Part shown: positions 57,185 to 64,000 of the stretch, one piece after another
Numbering within the stretch: the stretch's first letter is position 1
Layout: each line of letters opens with the position of its first letter
Origin: Adlercreutzia hattorii
GTDB lineage: Bacteria > Actinomycetota > Coriobacteriia > Coriobacteriales > Eggerthellaceae
Assembly (NCBI RefSeq): GCF_011405655.1
Contig: NZ_AP022829.1
Span: forward strand, 729,001 to 793,000
DNA length: 64,000 nucleotides
Direction: 5' to 3'
Notes under the pieces: generated by a model
Database searches by the model: none
Seen by the model: the letters and a program-made list of their open reading frames with translations, nothing else
Told to the model about the DNA's origin: nothing
Translations under genes and position numbers: made by a program

Positions 57185-58228
57185 ATGCGCGTTGTGTATC
57201 GGGAAGACCAGCAGCAGCGGGAGCACGAGGTGCTCTCCGAGGAGGCCGCCTTCGCCGACGGCACCGAGGGGCGCCGCTCCTCCAGCGAGCCTGACGCGCT
57301 GCGCACCGACTACCAGCGCGATCGCGACAAGATCTTGCACTCGAAATCGTTTCGGCGGCTTTCCCACAAGACCCAGGTGTTCCTCGCTTCCGAGGGCGAT
57401 CACTTCCGCACGCGGCTCACGCACACGTTGGAAGTGGCGCAGATTGCCCGCACCATCACGCGGGCGCTCGGGCTGAACGAGGATCTGACCGAGGCCATCT
57501 CGCTCGGCCACGATCTGGGCCACACCCCCTTCGGACATACCGGCGAGGCGGCGCTGGCCGCGTGCCTCGCGCGCCATAAGGGGCTCGCGCCCGGCACGCC
57601 CGAGGCCGCGGCGCTCTACCGCCACAACGAGCAGTCGGTGCGCGTGGTGGAGCGCATCGAGAACGGCGGCGCGGGTCTGAACCTCACTTTCGAGGTGCGC
57701 GACGGCATCTTGAACCATACGGGCGACCTGCAGGCCGAAACCTGCGAGGGCCGCATCGTGGGCACCGCCGATCGCATTGCGTACGTGAACCACGACATCG
57801 ACGACGCCATCCGTGCAGGGATTCTGCGCGAGGCCGATCTGCCGGATACGACCCATCGGGTGCTCGGCGCCAACCACTCGGCCCGCATCGAGACGCTGGT
57901 CACCGACATGGTGCGCACCTCGGCAGAGACGGGGGGTATCGCCATGAGCCCCGAGGTGTGGGACGCCATGATGGAGCTGCGGGCGTTTCTGTTCGAAAAC
58001 GTGTACACGGCGCCTTCGGTCATGGCCGAGGTGGAGAAGGCGAAGCACTTGCTGGCGGATCTGTTCGACTACTACGCCGCGCATATCGACGAGGTGCCCG
58101 AGGACTACCGCGCCATCTCCGAGGGCGACGATCTGCGTGCCGTCACCGACTACATCGCCGGCATGACCGATCGCTACGCCACCGCCACCTACCAGCGCCT
58201 GTTCATCCCCCACGCCCTTTCGTATTAG
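57185..58228 (+). CDS. dgt: deoxyguanosinetriphosphate triphosphohydrolase-like protein
   Basis: This 347-aa HD-superfamily hydrolase is of the dGTPase/SAMHD1-like group that removes triphosphate from dNTPs. It begins with the signature DYQRDRDKILHSKSFRRL (about 39-56) and SHKTQVF. The metal site is formed by LTHTLEV (His near 79), LGHDLGHTPFGHTGE (HD near 109) and the later YVNHDIDDA (Asp near 203). Length fits the shorter type-2 proteins. The ATG at 57185 has the site gggagg. Besides nucleotide balance, such enzymes can limit phage replication, but its position gives no hint of that. Confidence 0.92.
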   Translation: MRVVYREDQQQREHEVLSEEAAFADGTEGRRSSSEPDALRTDYQRDRDKILHSKSFRRLSHKTQVFLASEGDHFRTRLTHTLEVAQIARTITRALGLNEDLTEAISLGHDLGHTPFGHTGEAALAACLARHKGLAPGTPEAAALYRHNEQSVRVVERIENGGAGLNLTFEVRDGILNHTGDLQAETCEGRIVGTADRIAYVNHDIDDAIRAGILREADLPDTTHRVLGANHSARIETLVTDMVRTSAETGGIAMSPEVWDAMMELRAFLFENVYTAPSVMAEVEKAKHLLADLFDYYAAHIDEVPEDYRAISEGDDLRAVTDYIAGMTDRYATATYQRLFIPHALSY

Positions 58229-58446
58229 AGAAGGCGGCGGCCCTTCTTCAGCTGGTACAGCTCGTAGGGGCGCGTGACGGCGCCGAGGCGGCAGGCGCGG
58301 AAGCACATCCCGCAATGGCGGCAAAGCGTCTGGTCGATGACGGGCACGGGGCTCGCCGTCGTAAGGGCCCCGTGGGGGCACACTTTCTGGCAGGCTCCGC
58401 AGCGACAGCACAGGTGGTTGTCTATGACGTAGTAGGTCTGGCGCAC
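58225..58446 (-). CDS. 2[4Fe-4S] ferredoxin
   Basis: This 73-aa bacterial ferredoxin has two complete cluster-binding motifs, CCRCGACQKVCP (about 13-24) and CRHCGMCFRACR (about 43-54). The second ends in R rather than P. It is a small electron carrier in the cytosol. The GTG at 58446 follows gaaggagag. An ATG-initiated upstream extension lacks support. Its stop overlaps the dgt stop by 4 nt on the opposite strand, so the genes are tail to tail. Confidence 0.88.
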   Translation of the reverse strand: MRQTYYVIDNHLCCRCGACQKVCPHGALTTASPVPVIDQTLCRHCGMCFRACRLGAVTRPYELYQLKKGRRLL

Positions 58447-58675
58447 CGTCTCTCCTTCGCTCCTCGTTGCGGCTGTCGTCGGCCGGCCCCGAATCGTGTT
58501 GGCGTCATGTCGCGGATCCTCTTTCGGCGTCGATGCCAGTGTAGCAGGTCGCGGGGCTCTATCTCTACAGGGCAACAACGCATGAAGGCTGATGCCATTG
58601 TATCGATGGCGGTACGCTATGCTTGTTCCGCGACGGCGTCAAGAAGCCGTCGAGAAAGTTGGAAAGGAAGCAGCG

Positions 58676-59470
58676 ATGGAAAATCCCGTGGTCGCAGGCG
58701 TGCTCGTGGCGCTCATCGTGCCGTTTCTGGGGAACACCCTGGGGGCGGCGCTCGTGTTCCTCATGCGCCATGGCATGTCCGAGCGCTTCACCAAGGCGCT
58801 TTTGGGCTTCGCCGCCGGCGTCATGATCGCCGCCAGCGTGTGGAGCCTCATCACGCCGGCGCTGGAGGCGGCCGAGGGAGGGCCCGTGCCGGCGTGGGCG
58901 CCGGCTGCCGTGGGCTTTCTCGGCGGCATGCTGCTGCTTTTGGCCATCGACCACTTCACGCCGCATCTGCACGTGGGCTCCGACGAGCCGGAGGGGCCCG
59001 TCACCACGTTGAAGAAGCCCACGATGATGTTGTTCGCCCTGGCCATCCACAACCTGCCCGAGGGCATGGCCGTGGGCGTGGTGCTGGCGGGCTTTCTGGC
59101 GGGGGATCCCACCATCACGCTTGCCTCGGTGGTGGCGCTCTCCCTCGGCATCGCCATCCAGAACGTGCCGGAGGGCGCCGTGGTGTCGCTGCCGTTGACG
59201 GCCAACGGCATGTCGCGGCCCAAGGCGTTTCTCGCCGGCACGTTGTGCGGGGCCGTGGAGCCGGTGGGCGCCGTGCTCATGGTGGCCATCACGGGGCTCG
59301 TGACCCCGCTTCTGCCCTACGTGTTGGCCTTCGCCGCCGGCGCCATGATGTACGTGGTCACCGAGGAGCTCATCCCCCAGACCCAGCAGGGCCGCCACAC
59401 CAACATCGGCACCATCGGCGTCGCCTTCGGCTTCGTGCTCATGATGGTGCTCGATGTGGCGCTGGGGTAG
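58676..59470 (+). CDS. ZIP-family metal transporter
   Basis: This 264-aa divalent-cation transporter (zinc or iron uptake type) has eight predicted helices. TM4 has HNLPEGMAVG (about 122-131) and TM5 has QNVPEGAVVS (about 162-171), which form the binuclear metal site. In TM5 the first His of the usual HNxPEG is Gln, as in many GufA-type members. A His-containing loop (HFTPHLHVGSDEPEG) lies between TM3 and TM4. The ATG at 58676 has the site ggaaagg. It is a single gene, and no metal regulator is adjacent. Confidence 0.9.
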   Translation: MENPVVAGVLVALIVPFLGNTLGAALVFLMRHGMSERFTKALLGFAAGVMIAASVWSLITPALEAAEGGPVPAWAPAAVGFLGGMLLLLAIDHFTPHLHVGSDEPEGPVTTLKKPTMMLFALAIHNLPEGMAVGVVLAGFLAGDPTITLASVVALSLGIAIQNVPEGAVVSLPLTANGMSRPKAFLAGTLCGAVEPVGAVLMVAITGLVTPLLPYVLAFAAGAMMYVVTEELIPQTQQGRHTNIGTIGVAFGFVLMMVLDVALG

Positions 59471-59488
59471 GGGAGGTTGCGGACGCTT

Positions 59489-61186
59489 CTAACAGGCGTC
59501 GGCGCCGCAGGGGGTGGCGCGTTCGATGAGGCGCGCATCGCCCGTGACGATGTCATAGAAGCGCAGGCCCCCGGCCAAATGGCTCACGCCGGCAAACCCG
59601 TGGCCCGCCAACATGCGGGCGGCCACGTAGCTGCGCAGGCCGCTTTGGCAGACGAGGCGCACGGGCAGCGCGGGATCCAGCTCGTTTAAGCGCTCGCGCA
59701 GTTCGTCTAAGGGGATGTTGCGGAAACCGGGCAGGGCGCCGCGCTCGAACTCGGCGGGCGTGCGGATGTCGATGAGCTGCACCGACCCGTCGCGCGGCAG
59801 CTTCGCCACCTCGTCCCAGCGGTACTGGGACACCAGTCCCAAGGCGAGGTTCTCCACCATGAAGCCGGCCATGTTCACCGGGTCTTTCGCGGAGGAGTAG
59901 GGCGGTGCGTAGGCGAGGTCGAGGTCCTTGAGCTGGATCGCGGAAAGCCCCGCGAAAATGGCCGTGGCCAGAACGTCGATGCGCTTGTCGACGCCCTCGT
60001 AGCCGATGGCCTGGGCGCCGAGCAGGCGGTACGTCTCGCGCTCGAACACCACTTTCAGCGTCATGACCTTGCCGCCGGGGTAGTAGCCGGCGTGGCTCAT
60101 GGGGGAGAGCACCACGGCGTCGTGCGCGATGCCGGCGCGCTCGCAGGCGGCCTCGGAGAGCCCGGTGGCGGCGGCCGTCAGGTCGAACACCTTGATGACG
60201 GACGTGCCCTGGGCGCCGGCGAAGCGGCTGTCGAGCCCGCAGATGGCGTCGGCTGCTACGCGCCCCTGCTTGTTTGCCGGCCCGGCGAGCGAGATGAGCG
60301 CGTCGTCGCCGGTGACGAGGTGGCTCACCTGCACGGCGTCGCCTACGGCGTAGATGTCCTCGACGCCGGTCTCCATGCGGTCGTTCACGACGATGCTGCC
60401 CTTGATGCCCGTTTGAAGCCCCGCCGCATCCGCAAGGGCCGTATCGGGCGTGACGCCGATGGCGAGCACCACCATGTCGGCGCGCAGCGGCTCTTCGCCG
60501 GCCAGGAGCACGTCGACGCCGCCATCGCGCTCCTCGAAGCCCTCCACGGAGCGCCCCAGCGCCAGACGCACCCCGTGGGCGCGCATCTCCTGGTGGATGA
60601 GGGCGGCCATGTCGGCGTCGAAGGGGCTCATGAGGTGGCGCGGCCGCTGCACGATGGTCACGTCCAGCCCCAGCTCGCGCAGGTTCTCGGCCACTTCCAG
60701 GCCGATGAACCCGCCGCCGCACACCACGGCCGAGCGCGGGCCCTCCGCATCGATGAAGTCCTTCATCGCGAAGGTGTCCTCGACGGTGCGCAGGGTGAAA
60801 AGCCGGTCGAGCCCCGTGCCGGGAAGCTTCGGCTGGGTGGGTCGCGCGCCGGGCGAGAGGATGAGCTTGTCGTAGGGCTCCTCGAACACCTCGCCGGTAT
60901 CCAGGTTGCGCACGGTCACCACATGGCGCTTTGCGTCGACGGCCTCCACCTCGTGGCGGGTGCGCATATCCACGTTGAAGCGGGCGCGGAAGCTCTCGGG
61001 GGTCTGCAGGGTGAGGGCGCTCTTATCGGCGATGGTGCCCCCGATGTAGTAGGGCAGCCCGCAGTTGGCGTAAGAGATGTAGCCGGACCGCTCGAAGACG
61101 ACGATCTCGGCGCTCTCGTCCAGCCGCCGCAATCGGGCCGCCGCAGTGGCCCCGCCGGCCACGCCTCCTACGATGACTACTTTCAT
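59489..61186 (-). CDS. CoA-disulfide reductase with C-terminal rhodanese domain
   Basis: This 565-aa flavoprotein of the CoADR-RHD/NADH-oxidase family has the FAD motif VVIVGGVAGGATAAARLRR (2-20) and the single redox-active Cys in SYANCGLPYYIGG (Cys43). An NAD(P)H-binding VVCGGGFIGLEVAENL lies near 155-170 and a C-terminal rhodanese domain (about 470-560) has its own active Cys in RLVCQSGLRSY. Such enzymes reduce CoA persulfide or polysulfide and take part in sulfur metabolism and redox defence. The ATG at 61186 follows gaagggag. A longer frame upstream is not supported. Confidence 0.93.
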   Translation of the reverse strand: MKVVIVGGVAGGATAAARLRRLDESAEIVVFERSGYISYANCGLPYYIGGTIADKSALTLQTPESFRARFNVDMRTRHEVEAVDAKRHVVTVRNLDTGEVFEEPYDKLILSPGARPTQPKLPGTGLDRLFTLRTVEDTFAMKDFIDAEGPRSAVVCGGGFIGLEVAENLRELGLDVTIVQRPRHLMSPFDADMAALIHQEMRAHGVRLALGRSVEGFEERDGGVDVLLAGEEPLRADMVVLAIGVTPDTALADAAGLQTGIKGSIVVNDRMETGVEDIYAVGDAVQVSHLVTGDDALISLAGPANKQGRVAADAICGLDSRFAGAQGTSVIKVFDLTAAATGLSEAACERAGIAHDAVVLSPMSHAGYYPGGKVMTLKVVFERETYRLLGAQAIGYEGVDKRIDVLATAIFAGLSAIQLKDLDLAYAPPYSSAKDPVNMAGFMVENLALGLVSQYRWDEVAKLPRDGSVQLIDIRTPAEFERGALPGFRNIPLDELRERLNELDPALPVRLVCQSGLRSYVAARMLAGHGFAGVSHLAGGLRFYDIVTGDARLIERATPCGADAC

Positions 61187-61283
61187 GGAAGCTCCCTTCT
61201 CGCGATTTCTCCTGCCCGTAGCATAGCAGAGCCTCGTCCCCGCCGAAACCAGCTCGTAGTCCTTGCTGCCAAAGTCCATGCCA

Positions 61284-62156
61284 CTAGCGGGCCTCACGTT
61301 GAAGGCGCGGGACGGCGAAGGCCTCGAAGGCGGCGAGCGCCGGGGAGGGGCGCCCGGGCGGCGCGGCGATGCCGATCTCCACGATGCGCGCCGGCGCCAG
61401 GGGCACCACGGCCACCTCGGCCTCGGCGGTGCGGGCGTAGATGTCGTTCATGAGGGCGATGCCGAGCCCCGCCTCCACCAGCGCGAAGGCGGCGGAGGTG
61501 TCGTGGACGGCGTAGGCGGCCCGCGGGCGGATGCCGGCGGTGGCTAGGGTGCGCGAGTTGTCGCAGTCCTCGCCGGGGTACAGCTCGACGAACGGCTCGT
61601 CGAGCAGACGCTCGATGGGGAAGGCGTCGGCTTTGGCCAGCGGGTGGTCTGGCGGCAGCACGGCCACCATGGCGTCGTGGGACAGCGGCGTCCAGCGGCA
61701 GTCGATCTCGCGGCGGCTCATAAGCGAGAAGTCGATGGCGCGCTGCGCCATGCCGGCCGCCAAGGTGGAGCTGTTCGCGTGCTCGATGCGCACCTGGATG
61801 CCGGGGTGCTCGGCGCTGAAGGCGGCAATGGTGGAGGCTAGGGCGCGGTAGAGCGGTCGGTAGGCGCTGCCCACGGTGAGCGTGCCTGCCTCCAGGCCGC
61901 GCACGGCGGCGGCCTCGTCGCGGCAGGCCCGTCCCAGGGAGGCTAGCTCGGCGAAGCGGGGGCGCAGCGCCTCGCACTCGGGGGTGGGGGTCACGCCGCC
62001 CTTGCCGCGGACGAGCAGGGGCAGCCCCAGCTCCGCCTCCAACGAGGCCACCAGCCGGCTGACGCCCGAGGGCGTGTAGCCGAGCGCCTCGGCGGCGCCG
62101 GAGAGGCTGCCCTGGTCGATGGCGGTCAGAAGCACGGTGCATTTCTCGGTGTCCAC
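61284..62156 (-). CDS. LysR-family transcriptional regulator
   Basis: This 290-aa regulator has an N-terminal winged helix (LTAIDQGSLSGAAEALGYTPS onward, residues about 10-60, ending in ELGLPLLVRGKGG) and a periplasmic-binding-protein-like effector domain (about 88-285). I chose GTG 62156 after ggaggccggc. It is divergent from the EamA transporter gene, with 112 bp between, and most likely controls it and itself in response to the transported compound. Confidence 0.9.
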   Translation of the reverse strand: MDTEKCTVLLTAIDQGSLSGAAEALGYTPSGVSRLVASLEAELGLPLLVRGKGGVTPTPECEALRPRFAELASLGRACRDEAAAVRGLEAGTLTVGSAYRPLYRALASTIAAFSAEHPGIQVRIEHANSSTLAAGMAQRAIDFSLMSRREIDCRWTPLSHDAMVAVLPPDHPLAKADAFPIERLLDEPFVELYPGEDCDNSRTLATAGIRPRAAYAVHDTSAAFALVEAGLGIALMNDIYARTAEAEVAVVPLAPARIVEIGIAAPPGRPSPALAAFEAFAVPRLQREAR

Positions 62157-62268
62157 GCCGGCCTCCTTCTTTGCGTAATACTCATAGCAGAGGTGATGTA
62201 TTCGCGCTTTTCGCAATGATACAGGGGCGCTACCCTGATGGCAAGCGGTTCCGGCGAAAGGGGTTCCC

Positions 62269-63198
62269 ATGACAGTGCGGCAGGCGGAGATGCTTCTGGC
62301 GGCGATCATCGCCGCGCGGGCCACCTCGTTCATGTTCAGCAAGATCCTCGTGGGGACCATGGCCCCCTTCAACATCCTCGCCGTGCGGTTCCTCATCGCC
62401 GCGGGGCTGCTGATCGTCTTGTTCCATCGGCGCCTGCTGAAGCTGGACCGGCGAACGCTCGGCTGCGGGGCGGCCATGGGAGGCGTGTTCTTCGCCAGCA
62501 TGGCCCTGGAAATGCACGCTCTCACCGGGGCATCTTCGTCGACGGTCTCCTTCTTGGAGAACACGGCCATCGTGCTCGTGCCGATGGCGGCGGCCCTTAT
62601 GGCCCGGCGCCGGCCGGCGGCGCCCGTGGCTGCGGCCTGCACCGTGGCCATGATCGGCGTGGGGCTGCTCACCGCGGGCGGCGGGCCGGGCGGCGATACG
62701 GTGCCCGGCGTCCTTTTCGGGCTGGGGTCGGGAGCGGCCTATAGCGCGGCCATCTTGACGACGGCGCGGCTCTCCCAGGAGGGCGACCCGCTTACCCTCG
62801 GCATCGTGCAGGTGGCCACCATGGGCCTTCTGGCCCTGGGCGCCTCCCTCGTCTTCGAGGCGCCGGTGCTGCCGACGGCCCCTGCGGAATGGGGCAGCCT
62901 GGCCGCGCTCATCGTCGTGTGCACCGGCTTCGGCTTCACGCTGCAGCCCGTTGCCCAAAGCCGCCTGTCCGCCGATGTCGCGGGCCTGCTGTGCGCCCTG
63001 TCGCCGTTTGTGGCCGCGGTGCTGGGGGCGGTGTTTCTGGGCGAAGCGGTCACGCCGTGCCGTCTGGCCGGCATGGCCCTGATTGCGGTCGCGATGCTCG
63101 TCGCCAGCCTGCCGCGCGGCCTCACCCCGCGCGGCCTCACCCCGCGCGCCATCGGGCAGCGCCTGCGCCGGCCGCGCCCCTCCCGGGCCGTGCGGTAG
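62269..63198 (+). CDS. EamA/DMT-superfamily transporter
   Basis: This 309-aa drug/metabolite exporter has ten predicted helices in two EamA repeats (about 5-135 and 150-285). The C-terminal cytosolic tail is very Arg-rich and contains a tandem RGLTP duplication (encoded by two copies of cgcggcctcacccc near 63115-63144). The ATG at 62269 follows aaagggg. The divergent LysR gene is its probable regulator. Substrate unknown. The 216 bp after it hold a GC-rich hairpin (63363-63380) but no gene. Confidence 0.88.
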   Translation: MTVRQAEMLLAAIIAARATSFMFSKILVGTMAPFNILAVRFLIAAGLLIVLFHRRLLKLDRRTLGCGAAMGGVFFASMALEMHALTGASSSTVSFLENTAIVLVPMAAALMARRRPAAPVAAACTVAMIGVGLLTAGGGPGGDTVPGVLFGLGSGAAYSAAILTTARLSQEGDPLTLGIVQVATMGLLALGASLVFEAPVLPTAPAEWGSLAALIVVCTGFGFTLQPVAQSRLSADVAGLLCALSPFVAAVLGAVFLGEAVTPCRLAGMALIAVAMLVASLPRGLTPRGLTPRAIGQRLRRPRPSRAVR

Positions 63199-63414
63199 CC
63201 GAGGGCATCTTCCGGAGGCGCTCCAGCGCACCTCTGCCAGCGCGGTCGGCGGCCCAGTTCACAGCTGGGCGACGGTTGGGCGCGGGCCGGGTGACAACGG
63301 GGCGCTCCCGAGGGGGAACGGCGCGGCGGGCCTTAGGCTCGTCGATGGCGCCGTTCGCCCTGCCGCCCCCGTTGGGGGCGGGGGCGCGGTCCGTTCACGA
63401 CAAAGGAGTCCATC

Positions 63415-64000
63415 ATGGCAGAAACCAGCCCCTCCTTCACCGTCACCATGAACGACGGGAAGAGCACACAACCGGAACAGCCCGTCCCCGAGCCGGCTAG
63501 CAAGCAGCTCACCTGGACTGACGGCAAGCAGACCGTCAAGTACACCGCCACTGCCGAGATGCTGCCGCTGCATACCGACGACGGCACGCTCATCGGGCAC
63601 ATGTTCGCTCTCTCCTACGTAAGCGATGCGGCCGACAAGTCCGATCGCCCCGTCACCTTCTGCTGGAACGGCGGCCCGGGCGGCTCGTCGGCCATGGTGA
63701 ACATCGGCGGCTTGGGCCCGCGCCGCGTGCCCATCAGCTCCATCAAGCAGCTGCCCTGTCCGACGGCGCCTGAGGACAATCCCTACTCGCTTCTGCCCAC
63801 GACCGATCTGGTGTATCTGGACGCCATGGGCACCGGCTACTCCAAGGTGGCCGAGGGCTACGACCCCAAGAAGGTGTGGGGCGTCGACGGCGACGCGGAC
63901 GCCTTCATGCGCGGCATCGCCCAGTGGCTCACCACCCACGAGCGCTGGAACGCGCCCTTGTACCTGTATGGCGAGTCCTACGGCACCATGCGCAACTCGG
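63415..64000 (+). CDS. S10-family serine carboxypeptidase (3' partial)
   Basis: The frame from ATG 63415 is open to the window end (195 codons seen). After a polar Pro/Glu/Lys-rich N-terminus without a signal peptide come the S10 signatures. These are FCWNGGPGGSSAM (about 83-95, oxyanion hole), YLDAMGTGYSKVAEG (about 138-152) and the catalytic serine motif YGESYGT (about 186-192). The Asp and His of the triad lie beyond the window. A strong site, aaaggag, precedes the start. S10 peptidases of this bacterial group remove C-terminal residues. The lack of a visible export signal suggests a cytosolic enzyme or non-classical export. Confidence 0.88.
   Translation, partial: MAETSPSFTVTMNDGKSTQPEQPVPEPASKQLTWTDGKQTVKYTATAEMLPLHTDDGTLIGHMFALSYVSDAADKSDRPVTFCWNGGPGGSSAMVNIGGLGPRRVPISSIKQLPCPTAPEDNPYSLLPTTDLVYLDAMGTGYSKVAEGYDPKKVWGVDGDADAFMRGIAQWLTTHERWNAPLYLYGESYGTMRNS

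Overview
The window is high-GC actinobacterial chromosome. I infer a gut Coriobacteriia/Eggerthellaceae genome (Adlercreutzia, Eggerthella or Gordonibacter type). The clues are a 12-TM LuxR regulator beside a Tat-exported lipoprotein flavin reductase, abundant CoA-disulfide/rhodanese and flavin enzymes, aspartate 4-decarboxylase, a lone carbamate kinase, and strong GC-rich hairpin terminators. No tRNA, rRNA or CRISPR locus was recognised.

Positions 1-22 kb form a mobile, mosaic and partly AT-rich defence island. It opens with the 3' part of an IS21-type element (istA partial, istB). Between about 2.0 and 19.8 kb nearly everything is on the minus strand and reads as one long operon. Its order is a ribbon-helix-helix regulator, a PLD-SNF2 helicase, a DUF4391 protein, a GHKL-ATPase/PD-(D/E)XK protein, a type III methyltransferase (mod), a type III restriction helicase-nuclease (res), a SLATT two-TM effector, and a CD-NTase with an AGS-C sensor (a CBASS pair). 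Two unknown genes and a DUF4238 gene follow. Junctions are tight: 4-nt overlaps or gaps of 2-14 nt. The GHKL gene is broken twice. An IS1595-type element (13637-14887, 8-bp target duplication) splits its middle, and an IS256-type element (10830-12342, 8-bp target duplication) sits in its last codons. Removing both elements and one copy of each duplication restores a single in-frame gene of about 671 codons that ends just before mod. Divergent from the operon are a 344-aa unknown gene and a zinc-ribbon gene.

Positions 21.4-24.8 kb hold unknown genes, an AlbA/Schlafen-type ATP-binding regulator, and three short tandem-repeat arrays of 7-8 units each. The first array lies exactly in the regulator's upstream region.

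Positions 24.8-64 kb are core-like metabolism and transport. They include AmrS radical SAM, an SDR, two SulP transporters, NagB, and a TetR/FAD-oxidoreductase/small protein/MFS cluster. A glycosyltransferase remnant, an EncFtn-like ferritin and a Trk potassium operon (trkA-trkA-trkH plus a KdpD-like sensor without kinase) follow. Next are the LuxR/Tat-flavoprotein pair, an XRE/membrane-protein pair with a clear promoter-operator, ElaA, a GyrI-like protein, carbamate kinase, aspartate 4-decarboxylase, a GIY-YIG-like protein, a rhodanese, Apt and an APC permease. The window ends with class III FBPase, a CmpB-like membrane protein, dGTPase, a ferredoxin, a ZIP transporter, CoA-disulfide reductase-rhodanese, a LysR/EamA divergent pair and the start of an S10 serine carboxypeptidase.
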